DNA of 64,000 bases. Origin: Paucihalobacter ruber. GTDB taxonomy: Bacteria; Bacteroidota; Bacteroidia; Flavobacteriales; Flavobacteriaceae. Within the stretch, counting starts at the first letter, position 1; every line of letters begins with the position of its first letter. The stretch covers positions 186,001 to 250,000 of the forward strand of contig NZ_VHIQ01000007.1 in the NCBI RefSeq assembly GCF_006494535.1, given 5' to 3'. The position numbers and the translations under genes were made by a program. Shown piece after piece: positions 52,796 through 60,701 of the stretch. Below the pieces are notes generated by a model, which worked only from the letters and a program-made list of their open reading frames with translations, was not told the origin of the DNA and did not search any database.

Positions 52796-53504
52796 AATAG
52801 ATCATCAATTTAAATCGCAATTAGAATCTCGAAACTCGCAGCCTTCAAACCATGCCTGGGAAAAGCTTTCTGCTCAATTAGATTCGCATCAAAAAAACAA
52901 AAAGCGCGTGTTTTTGCAATGGTTATCTGTGGCTGCACTTTTAATTATTGCCTTGAGCGTTGGTGGTGCGTTTATTTTTAAAAGTTCCCAAGCTCTTGAA
53001 ACACCTATAATTGTCGATTTACCCACAGATAACATTAAGCCTTCAAAAGAAATAAATAAAAGTTCAATAATTGAGAACACAGAATCGGGCCTAGCTGAAA
53101 TTCTTTCAGAGCAAGATAAAACAAACGTTATCACTTCCGAAGAAAAACAACCCATACCAACTAAAATTAAAACCACTCAAATAGCCGAAAACAAAGAAAC
53201 ATCAATTGAGTTATCGCAAAGTTTTGAAGACAAAAAAGTAACTGAAGTAGTGGCAGCCATTGCAGAGATTCAAAACCAAAACAACAAAGTAACAGAACAA
53301 GAGATTGAGTTACTTTTAAAAGAAGCGCAACGCGATATATTACTCAACAACATCTATAACGAACAAACTAAAAAAGTTGATGCCACGGCATTATTAGCTC
53401 AGGTTGAAGGTGAATTAAATCAATCTTTTAGAGATAAAGTTTTTGAGGCCTTAAAATCCGGTTTTATAACAGTAAAGACTGCCGTAGCCGATCGTAAGAA
53501 TTAG
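52782..53504 (+). CDS. Putative anti-sigma factor, single-pass membrane protein
   Basis: A 240-residue protein. The N-terminal ~42 residues are cytoplasmic and include NHAWEKLSAQLDSHQ, a segment often seen in flavobacterial anti-sigma partners. One membrane helix follows (about 45-66: WLSVAALLIIALSVGGAFIF). The rest is a Glu/Lys-rich periplasmic region with helices. The 14-bp overlap with the sigma gene is the main argument for an anti-sigma role. No zinc-binding HxxxCxxC motif is present. Confidence 0.75.
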   Translation: MAPNKIDHQFKSQLESRNSQPSNHAWEKLSAQLDSHQKNKKRVFLQWLSVAALLIIALSVGGAFIFKSSQALETPIIVDLPTDNIKPSKEINKSSIIENTESGLAEILSEQDKTNVITSEEKQPIPTKIKTTQIAENKETSIELSQSFEDKKVTEVVAAIAEIQNQNNKVTEQEIELLLKEAQRDILLNNIYNEQTKKVDATALLAQVEGELNQSFRDKVFEALKSGFITVKTAVADRKN

Positions 53505-53541
53505 TAGTTAAATCAATTCATAAATCAAAAAACAAACAGTT

Positions 53542-54606
53542 ATGCAAATCATTACCAGGTATTTTATTGTTTTCATGTTAGCCTTCATCACGCAATATGT
53601 AAATGCGCAGCAAGATTCAGTAAAAATTAACAATAATCAGGTTAAAATTGAAGCTCTGCTTAAAGAAAAAGAAAAAGTAGAATCTGAAGAAAAGGAACAA
53701 CTCAAAGCCGAGGTTGAAGCCATTAATCAAAGACTCGAAAAAAATGACATCACCGAAGAAGAAGCCACACAACTAAAAAAAGAAGCTGCTGAAAAACGTG
53801 CTTTAAATATCGAAAACAGATTGGCGATTATTGATAATCAAATTGCATTATTGGCTAGAAATAATTCGATTACTACAAAATCAGAATTTAAAACGCCGGA
53901 AAGTGTCCCCATTCAAACTATTGAGAAAAAAGTTGAAAAAGAATACTCTTACGGCAGCAGAACCTATGATGATGTTGTTTTTGCCATAGGATTTAATAAC
54001 GCCATTATAGATGGTCAAGATATCAACGATTCGCCTTATAAATTAGGAGGTTCGGGCTTTGTTGAACTAGGTTATGCTTGGACTACAAGAGTATTTCCAA
54101 ACTCAGGATTTTTACACTTGAAGTACGGTGCGTCATTGCAGTGGAATAAACTCAATATTAAAGACAACCAGTATTTTGTTCGAGATGGTAATAACATTGG
54201 TTTAGAGGAGTTTCCTTTAGATTTAAATAAGGCCAAGTTTAGAACTACTAACTTGGTATTTCCTGTGCATTTACAATTTGGTCCCGGCCGTTCGGTCACT
54301 AAAACTTATGATGATAGAATTATCTACCGTCAAAATAGATTCAGACTCGGAGTAGGCGGTTACGCCGGATTTAGTATTGGACATATGCAAAAGTTAAAAT
54401 ATAAAGACGGCAGTGATAGAATTAAAGACAAGCAAAAAGGTGATTTTAATATCAATGAATTTATCTATGGCCTAAGTGGTTATATAGCCATTGGTGACGT
54501 GGCAGTTTACGTAAAGTACGATCTAAATCCAATATTCAGAAATCAGGCGGTTGACCAAAATAATATTTCAATAGGACTTCGATTTGATGTTTTTGATGTT
54601 TATTAA
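53542..54606 (+). CDS. Outer membrane beta-barrel protein with coiled-coil stalk
   Basis: A 354-residue protein with a Sec signal peptide (MLAFITQYVNAQ). Residues ~30-110 form a charged coiled coil (EKEKVESEEKEQLKAEVEAI). Residues ~125-354 are alternating strands with a C-terminal aromatic-type end (ISIGLRFDVFDVY), as in outer membrane barrels. It may be the output or sensor of the adjacent sigma/anti-sigma pair. No specific family is named. Confidence 0.75.
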   Translation: MQIITRYFIVFMLAFITQYVNAQQDSVKINNNQVKIEALLKEKEKVESEEKEQLKAEVEAINQRLEKNDITEEEATQLKKEAAEKRALNIENRLAIIDNQIALLARNNSITTKSEFKTPESVPIQTIEKKVEKEYSYGSRTYDDVVFAIGFNNAIIDGQDINDSPYKLGGSGFVELGYAWTTRVFPNSGFLHLKYGASLQWNKLNIKDNQYFVRDGNNIGLEEFPLDLNKAKFRTTNLVFPVHLQFGPGRSVTKTYDDRIIYRQNRFRLGVGGYAGFSIGHMQKLKYKDGSDRIKDKQKGDFNINEFIYGLSGYIAIGDVAVYVKYDLNPIFRNQAVDQNNISIGLRFDVFDVY

Positions 54607-54632
54607 GTGTTAAGTTAGTCAAAACAATCATT

Positions 54633-54665
54633 AAAACTCCTTGTTTAATTTCAGGAGTTTTTTTG
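54633..54665 (+). terminator. Terminator after the outer membrane protein gene
   Basis: AAAACTCCT/AGGAGTTTT arms with an 11-base loop and a T tract, 27 bp after the stop. Confidence 0.82.
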
Positions 54666-54768
54666 TTTAGGTCTTTCAATAATTTTAATTCCTTTTACTT
54701 TTGTAGTACATTTACTTCTTATTTATCAAAGGAGAAATTAAAACACTCGCCGCATAAAAATTAAGAGA

Positions 54769-54786
54769 TTTCTGCTTTCGCAGAAA
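54769..54786 (+). repeat. Dispersed CTGC-TTTC-GCAG hairpin, copy 3
   Basis: TTTCTGC/GCAGAAA with a TTTC loop. It ends 5 bp before the dnaG start codon, so it would fold over the ribosome landing site. The preceding GAGAT matches copy 1. Confidence 0.7.
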
Positions 54787-54791
54787 AATGT

Positions 54792-56765
54792 ATGATATCA
54801 CAAAACACCATAGCCCAAGTTTTTGAAACCGCCCGCGTTGAAGAGGTGATTGGCGATTTTGTACAATTGAAAAAATCGGGCAGTAATTTTAAAGGTTTAA
54901 GTCCGTTTACAGACGAAAGATCGCCCAGTTTTATGGTCTCACCGGTGAAACAAATCTGGAAAGACTTTAGTAGTGGAAAAGGGGGTAATGCTGTTACTTT
55001 TTTAATGGAACACGAGCATTTTTCCTATCCTGAGGCTATAAAATATCTGGCAAAAAAGTATAACATCGAAATTGAAGAAACCATTCAAACCGATGCCGAT
55101 AAAGAAGATGCCAATGAGCGCGAAAGTCTTTATCTGGTGAACGATTTCGCCAATGATTACTTTCAAAAAACGCTGCATCAAACAGACCAAGGCAAGGCCA
55201 TAGGCTTAAGCTATTTTAAAGAGCGCGGCTTTACTGAAGATACAATCAAAAAGTTTCAGCTTGGTTACAGCCTCGATGAATGGGAAGCCTTTACTCAAGC
55301 AGCATTGAGCAGCGGTTATAATATTGATTATTTGGGAAAAACCGGACTTACAATTATTAAGGAGAATAAACAATTCGATAGGTTTAAAGGTCGTGTGATG
55401 TTTCCTATTCACAGTATGAGCGGTCGTGTTTTAGGTTTTGGAGGCCGAATTTTAATCAACGATAAAAAAGCTGCCAAGTATCTCAATTCGCCTGAGTCTG
55501 AAATTTATCACAAAAGCAAAGTTTTATACGGTTTATATTTTGCCAAACAGAGTATTGCTAAGGAAGAAAATTGTTACTTAGTTGAAGGTTATACCGATGT
55601 GATCCAGTTTGCACAACGCGGCATACCTAATGTGGTGTCGTCTTCAGGTACGGCTCTAACACCGGAACAAATAAGACTTATTAACCGGTTGACCAATAAT
55701 ATTACGGTGCTATTTGATGGCGATGCCGCAGGTTTGCGCGCTGCTATTCGCGGGGTTGATTTAATATTAGAGCAAGGCCTGAATGTAAAAATTTGCACTT
55801 TCCCGGAAGGTGAAGATCCCGATAGTTTTGCAAGAAATAATGATTTGGATGAAATTAAAGACTATTTAGCCAATAATTCGCGCGATTTCATCAGTTTTAA
55901 AGCGTCTCTTTTAGTTGAAGAAGCACAAAACGATCCTATTAAAAAAGCTGAAACCATTGGCGATATGGTCAATAGTATTGCTAAAATACCTGATGCTATT
56001 AAGCGTGAAATTTATGTTCAGGAGTGCGCGAAAATTATGAACATCAGTGAGAAAGTGTTGTTTAGCGCTCTTGCTCAAAAACAACAAAAAAATCTTCGCG
56101 ACTCTCAAAAACAAGTTAGTACCGAACAGAAGGCTTTTGAAGTTATTAAATCTGAGCCTCAAACCGCACCCAAAGTAGACCGGCAATACGAACTGGAACG
56201 GAAAATCATAGAAATTTTATTGCTTTACGGCAACAAAAAAGAGAGATTTGAAGATTTGGTTTTAAAAGAAAATGAAAAAACCAAAGGTCTGGAATTAGAG
56301 CCTGTAGTTCAGGAAGCTTTTGTTTATGAAAAAATTTATCTGGATTTACAAGAAGACGAAATGCAATTTACCAATGGTAATTTTCAGATTTTGTATTATA
56401 CATTGCTGGAAAAATTGAACCAAAATCAAGAATTTGATATAAAAGATTTTATTCAACAGTTAGATCAAGATATGGCTCACGAAGTGGTGTCCATTTTAAT
56501 GGAGGAGGAAAAATACACCCTGCACGATTGGGAACGCAAGCAAATTATACCCAAAACTAAAACACAAAGTTTATCGCAACTGGTAACTCAAACCATATTA
56601 AGTTTGCGTTGTTTTTTAATCGATAAAAAAGTAAAAAACTACCAATACGAGACGACACTTGAAAACAGCAGCAATCAATCTATTTTAGAAGATGTAAAAG
56701 ACTACTTAGGATTAAAAATGTTGCTCTCCCGTAAATTGGGTCAAGTTGTTGGTGGCAAAATTTAA
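54792..56765 (+). CDS. dnaG: DNA primase
   Basis: A 657-residue primase. The N-terminal domain aligns with the zinc-binding domain, but all four expected ligands are replaced: S37, T40, D58 and S61 in GLSPFTDERSPSF and IWKDFSSGKGG. The TOPRIM core is intact (LVEGYTDVIQFAQ, TVLFDGDAAGLRA). The C-terminal helicase-binding part is divergent. It makes RNA primers at the replication fork. It overlaps the convergent response-regulator gene by 4 bp. Confidence 0.94.
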   Translation: MISQNTIAQVFETARVEEVIGDFVQLKKSGSNFKGLSPFTDERSPSFMVSPVKQIWKDFSSGKGGNAVTFLMEHEHFSYPEAIKYLAKKYNIEIEETIQTDADKEDANERESLYLVNDFANDYFQKTLHQTDQGKAIGLSYFKERGFTEDTIKKFQLGYSLDEWEAFTQAALSSGYNIDYLGKTGLTIIKENKQFDRFKGRVMFPIHSMSGRVLGFGGRILINDKKAAKYLNSPESEIYHKSKVLYGLYFAKQSIAKEENCYLVEGYTDVIQFAQRGIPNVVSSSGTALTPEQIRLINRLTNNITVLFDGDAAGLRAAIRGVDLILEQGLNVKICTFPEGEDPDSFARNNDLDEIKDYLANNSRDFISFKASLLVEEAQNDPIKKAETIGDMVNSIAKIPDAIKREIYVQECAKIMNISEKVLFSALAQKQQKNLRDSQKQVSTEQKAFEVIKSEPQTAPKVDRQYELERKIIEILLLYGNKKERFEDLVLKENEKTKGLELEPVVQEAFVYEKIYLDLQEDEMQFTNGNFQILYYTLLEKLNQNQEFDIKDFIQQLDQDMAHEVVSILMEEEKYTLHDWERKQIIPKTKTQSLSQLVTQTILSLRCFLIDKKVKNYQYETTLENSSNQSILEDVKDYLGLKMLLSRKLGQVVGGKI

Positions 56766-57391
56766 GTAATTCCCTGATGTTTTGCCTGATGCACCAAGTC
56801 GACCAAGTTAGTTACATTTAACTTCTTATACAATCTGGCTTTATAAGTGCTAACGGTTTTTTCGTTGATATCTAATTCGGCTGAGATTTCTTTATTTTTC
56901 TTACCAATTGATAACAATTTTAAAACTTCAACTTCTCTTGTAGACAGTCTTTTAAAAATACGGCTGGTGCTCATTTTAGAGTCGTTAAAAGTAAGCTGTT
57001 TGCTCATTTCTGGACTTAGTGCAATACCACCGACATGAATTTTTTTAATGGCCTCAATAATCTGTTCGCCTTCAACGGTTTTGTGCAAATAACCCGATGC
57101 ACCGGCTTTTACCGTGGTAACTGCATAAATTTCTTCAGGTTGGTTAGAGACCATTAGCATAGCAATATCTTTATGCTCCTTTTTAATGGCTCTTAGCGTA
57201 GTTATACCATTTAGTTCGGGTAGATCTACTTCTAGTACAATAACATCCACATGCTGTCGCCTTACAAATTCAAATATTTCTACACCACTTTTTAAGCTAC
57301 CAGCCAAATGTACATCGGCCGTTCTTTTAATAAGCGTTTCCATACCTAAACGGAAAACGGGATGCGGATCTACAACTAATACTTTTATCAT
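56762..57391 (-). CDS. NarL/FixJ-type response regulator with degenerate receiver
   Basis: A 209-residue protein. The receiver starts VLVVDPHPVF, with only one of the usual two acidic residues (D8). At the phosphoacceptor position it reads VIVLEVDLPELNG, so E54 stands where aspartate is expected. The lysine in GYLHKTV remains. The C-terminal LuxR helix-turn-helix is intact (LSTREVEVLKLLSIGKKNKEI). It may act without phosphorylation, mimicking the active state. No histidine kinase gene is adjacent. It converges on dnaG. Confidence 0.9.
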   Translation of the reverse strand: MIKVLVVDPHPVFRLGMETLIKRTADVHLAGSLKSGVEIFEFVRRQHVDVIVLEVDLPELNGITTLRAIKKEHKDIAMLMVSNQPEEIYAVTTVKAGASGYLHKTVEGEQIIEAIKKIHVGGIALSPEMSKQLTFNDSKMSTSRIFKRLSTREVEVLKLLSIGKKNKEISAELDINEKTVSTYKARLYKKLNVTNLVDLVHQAKHQGIT

Positions 57392-57513
57392 GGTTGGTTT
57401 ATTGGTTATGCTAAATTAATAGCGTTAATTCGATTAAGTATCCTGTGGAGATTTGTTTCTAAAGATAAGAAATTTTAACAAAAAATTATATAGTGAATCA
57501 CAGTTTATATAAT

Positions 57514-58302
57514 TTATTTCAAATCATTAGGTATTTCACACACTGGTATAGGTACCATTTTGTGTTTATTGGCCCGGTTGTAACGTTTATATATGTTAAA
57601 AACTTCCAGTTCTCTGCCTGAAAAATCGCTATCTGTTTTACCTCGTTCATCCATAGCCATAGCCCATTCAAGTTCAGGATAACTGGCACCAATTTGGTCT
57701 TCGTCTGTGCGATCATCGCCCCAAAGACCATCGGTTGGAGCTGCATCAATAATTTCCTGATTAATGCCTAAATGTTTTGCAAGGTCATAGACTTCGGTTT
57801 TTAGTAAATCGGCTATCGGACTCAAATCTACGCCGCCATCGCCGTATTTGGTATAAAAGCCAACTCCAAAATCTTCAACTTTGTTCCCCGTACCGGCAAC
57901 CAGATATTTTTCCAAAGCAGCAAAATAATAGAGTGTGGTCATTCGTAATCTCGCACGCGTATTGGCCAAAGACATAAAGCGTTCTTCTTCATTTTCAACT
58001 GAAGGTAAAGCATCGATAAGGCTGTCAAAAACAGGTGTTAAATTAACTTGTACGTTGGTTACATTGTCAAAATTAGATTGTAACCATTTAATATGGTTAA
58101 TGGCTCTGTTAACTTGCGACGGTGCCTGATGAATGGGCATTTCTAAACACAAAAGGTCTAAGCCGGTTTTAGCGCATAATGTAGATGTTAATGCCGAGTC
58201 AATTCCGCCCGAAACACCTATAACAAATCCTTTCATTCCTGCGCTTGTAGCATAATCTTTTAACCAGTTTACAATGTGATCAATTACTTTTTCAGTGTGC
58301 AT
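57514..58302 (-). CDS. nadE: NAD+ synthase, ammonia-dependent
   Basis: A 262-residue enzyme of the short NadE class without a glutaminase domain. The ATP-pyrophosphatase P-loop is GVSGGIDSALTS. GTGNKVEDFGVGFYTKYGDGGVD and the acidic loop DGLWGDDRTDEDQIG bind deamido-NAD. It performs the last step of NAD synthesis using ammonia, so it depends on nitrogen supply. It is divergent from gldB. Confidence 0.94.
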   Translation of the reverse strand: MHTEKVIDHIVNWLKDYATSAGMKGFVIGVSGGIDSALTSTLCAKTGLDLLCLEMPIHQAPSQVNRAINHIKWLQSNFDNVTNVQVNLTPVFDSLIDALPSVENEEERFMSLANTRARLRMTTLYYFAALEKYLVAGTGNKVEDFGVGFYTKYGDGGVDLSPIADLLKTEVYDLAKHLGINQEIIDAAPTDGLWGDDRTDEDQIGASYPELEWAMAMDERGKTDSDFSGRELEVFNIYKRYNRANKHKMVPIPVCEIPNDLK

Positions 58303-58401
58303 TTTTATAGATTTTAATGGAAAGTACCGTAACTTTGCTACACAAAATTACAGTATCTAAAAGCATTATAAAAATTTCATAATCCTATTTATTACATCAA
58401 T

Positions 58402-59361
58402 ATGAAGTATTTTTTATTCTTGGTTTGTTCATTAGTGTTCTTGGCGTGTAATAAGGAAAATACTTTAGAAACCGAAATTTCTAAAATAACAGTTGACCTC
58501 GATATTGAAAGGTTTGACAAATTATTCGCACAAACAACCGAAAGTGAATTGCCTCAACTAAAACAAACTTACCCGTTTTTGTTTCCAAAGAGAATCACAG
58601 ATTCAGTTTGGGTTGAAATGCTAAAAGATACGCTACAACAGGAAATATTAAGAGAAGTTGATAGTAAATTTTCTGATTTTGATGCGGTTGAATTAGAAAT
58701 TCGAAAGTTTTACCAACACTTAAAATATTACGATAAAGTTTTTAAAGAGCCCAGATTAATCACAGTCATCAACAATGTAGATTACAGAGAAAGTATTGTA
58801 GTTACAGATTCTATCGCACTTATAGCTTTAGATAATTATTTGGGTGAGGACCATTATTTCTACGATTTTATTTCGGTATACCTTAGAAAGAATTTCAAAC
58901 CGGAATCCATTTCGGTAAATCTGGCTGAAGCTTATGCCGAAAAATACACTTATCAAACTTCCAGAAAAACCTTATTAGACGAAATGATTTACTTTGGGAA
59001 GTTATTGTATTTTAAAGATGTTATGTTGCCGTTTAAATCTGATGCCGAAAAAATAGGTTATACCGAAGAAGAGATCAACTGGGCTCATACCAACGAAGCC
59101 CAAGTTTGGAGTTATCTTGTTGACGGTGCATTTTTGTTTAGCACCGACAACAGTTTACCTGCGCGTTTTATAACGCCGGCACCGTTTTCAAAATTTTATC
59201 TTGAAATTGATAACGAATCTCCGGGAAGAATTGGTCAATATATTGGTTGGCAAATTATTAAGGCTTATATGAGACAAAATAATGAAGTAGATGTATTCAA
59301 AATGATGCAAACAAGTACCCAAGAAATATTTGATAACACAAAATACAAACCCACAAAATAA
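58402..59361 (+). CDS. gldB: Gliding motility lipoprotein GldB
   Basis: A 319-residue lipoprotein: type II signal peptide with lipobox VFLAC (cysteine 16), then a soluble helical domain. ITVDLDIERFDKLFA near the start and GQYIGWQIIKAYM near the end are typical of GldB. It is required for gliding in F. johnsoniae, though its precise task is unknown. Its stop overlaps the gldC start by one base (TAATG), the usual gldBC arrangement next to nadE. Confidence 0.93.
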   Translation: MKYFLFLVCSLVFLACNKENTLETEISKITVDLDIERFDKLFAQTTESELPQLKQTYPFLFPKRITDSVWVEMLKDTLQQEILREVDSKFSDFDAVELEIRKFYQHLKYYDKVFKEPRLITVINNVDYRESIVVTDSIALIALDNYLGEDHYFYDFISVYLRKNFKPESISVNLAEAYAEKYTYQTSRKTLLDEMIYFGKLLYFKDVMLPFKSDAEKIGYTEEEINWAHTNEAQVWSYLVDGAFLFSTDNSLPARFITPAPFSKFYLEIDNESPGRIGQYIGWQIIKAYMRQNNEVDVFKMMQTSTQEIFDNTKYKPTK

Positions 59362-59696
59362 TGAATAATACCATAAAATCAACCATAGAACTTACGGTAG
59401 AGTTAGATGAGAATCGCGTACCCGAAACATTATATTGGTCTGCCGAAGATGGCGGCATTAATAATGAAGAAGCCAAGGCTATGATGCTATCTGTTTGGGA
59501 CCAGAGCCAGCAAGAAACGCTTAGAATTGATTTGTGGACCAAAGATATGCCGGTAGATGAAATGCAAATATTTTTTCATCAAACACTGGTATCTATGGCC
59601 AACGCCTACAAGCGCGCTACCCAAGACGATAAAATGTACGAAACCATGAAAGATTTTTGCGACTATTTTGCCGAAAAACTGGAGTTAAAAAAATAA
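59361..59696 (+). CDS. gldC: Gliding motility protein GldC
   Basis: A 111-residue cytoplasmic protein. VELDENRVPETLYWSAEDGG and MKDFCDYFAEKL are typical. In F. johnsoniae GldC improves gliding but is not strictly needed. It is coupled to gldB by TAATG. The following DUF4230 gene begins 16 bp later and is probably in the same transcript. Confidence 0.94.
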   Translation: MNNTIKSTIELTVELDENRVPETLYWSAEDGGINNEEAKAMMLSVWDQSQQETLRIDLWTKDMPVDEMQIFFHQTLVSMANAYKRATQDDKMYETMKDFCDYFAEKLELKK

Positions 59697-59712
59697 TTAT
59701 TGAAACTTTATA

Positions 59713-60327
59713 ATGCGAAAAATACTCTTAGGTGTTGTAATTACGTTGGTTATCTTGTTTACTTTCAAGTATTGTGAAGATAGGCGTGATAACCGCGTAG
59801 AATTGCGGGAAAGTTCAGCTCTTATTCAGGAGCAGGTAAAAAATGTTGGTAAACTCATTGTTATCGAAGGTCATTTTAGCGAAGTTTTTAATTACAAAAA
59901 CTCCAAAAATTTCTTTGGAGATTATTTAACGTCAGAAAAAAAAGCACTTGTTGTTGTAAATGCCGATGTAACTATTGCATACGATTTGAGTAAATTAGAA
60001 TACCAAATTGATGAAGCCAACAAAACACTTACAATCACCTATATTCCGAAGGAAGAAATTAAAATTAGTCCCGATTTAGAATATTACGATGTTCAGGCAG
60101 ATTTTTTTAACCCTTTTGAAGCATCAGACTATAACCAAATTAAAGATATCATAAAAAGTTCTCTTAGCAAAAAACTTGAGAATTCAGAGATGAAATCTAA
60201 CGCAAAAAATAGATTGATTAGCGAACTGTCTAAGTTTTACATTTTAACCAATTCGCTTGGATGGACCTTAAAATACAATCAAACACCAATTGAGGCGGCA
60301 ACCGAGCTTAATGAGCTAGATTTATAA
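59713..60327 (+). CDS. DUF4230 domain-containing membrane-anchored protein
   Basis: A 204-residue protein. One N-terminal membrane helix (ILLGVVITLVILFTFKY) acts as an anchor, and a DUF4230 domain follows, including VGKLIVIEGHFSEVFNYK. The family is widespread in Bacteroidota with no known function. The soluble part should face the periplasm. Its stop overlaps the convergent rhodanese gene by 6 bp. Confidence 0.85.
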   Translation: MRKILLGVVITLVILFTFKYCEDRRDNRVELRESSALIQEQVKNVGKLIVIEGHFSEVFNYKNSKNFFGDYLTSEKKALVVVNADVTIAYDLSKLEYQIDEANKTLTITYIPKEEIKISPDLEYYDVQADFFNPFEASDYNQIKDIIKSSLSKKLENSEMKSNAKNRLISELSKFYILTNSLGWTLKYNQTPIEAATELNELDL

Positions 60328-60627
60328 TCGTTTTTCTAAACTCATCCAACCGCCACCGTTAACAACTTCAATGCCGTTGCGCTTTAAAATACTGGCAGCA
60401 GACCCTGAACGCATTCCACTGGCACAACAGGTAATAACCGGTCTGTTTAATTTTTTCAGTTCAACCAAATGATTATTGATATCTTGTAAAGGAATGTTTT
60501 TACTTCCTTTAATGGCGCCCTGTCTAAACTCGCCTGGAGTTCTAACATCAACAATAATGGCATTTCTCGATTTAAAATCGGTTATATAATCGGTTGAGTT
60601 GCTTTTAAAAAAATCTAATAATCCCAT
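60322..60627 (-). CDS. Single-domain rhodanese-like protein
   Basis: A 101-residue rhodanese domain. AIIVDVRTPGEFRQG is the first conserved segment. The active-site loop is TCCASGMRSGSA, with the second cysteine at the usual catalytic place. Such small proteins carry or transfer sulfur as a persulfide. No signal peptide is present, so it is cytoplasmic. No sulfur pathway genes are adjacent. Confidence 0.92.
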   Translation of the reverse strand: MGLLDFFKSNSTDYITDFKSRNAIIVDVRTPGEFRQGAIKGSKNIPLQDINNHLVELKKLNRPVITCCASGMRSGSAASILKRNGIEVVNGGGWMSLEKRL

Positions 60628-60701
60628 AAATAATAATTTTGTTCAAAGGTCTTATTAATACTTTTATTTTAAAGTAACTAAAGTTACAAACCGCAACATC
60701 G

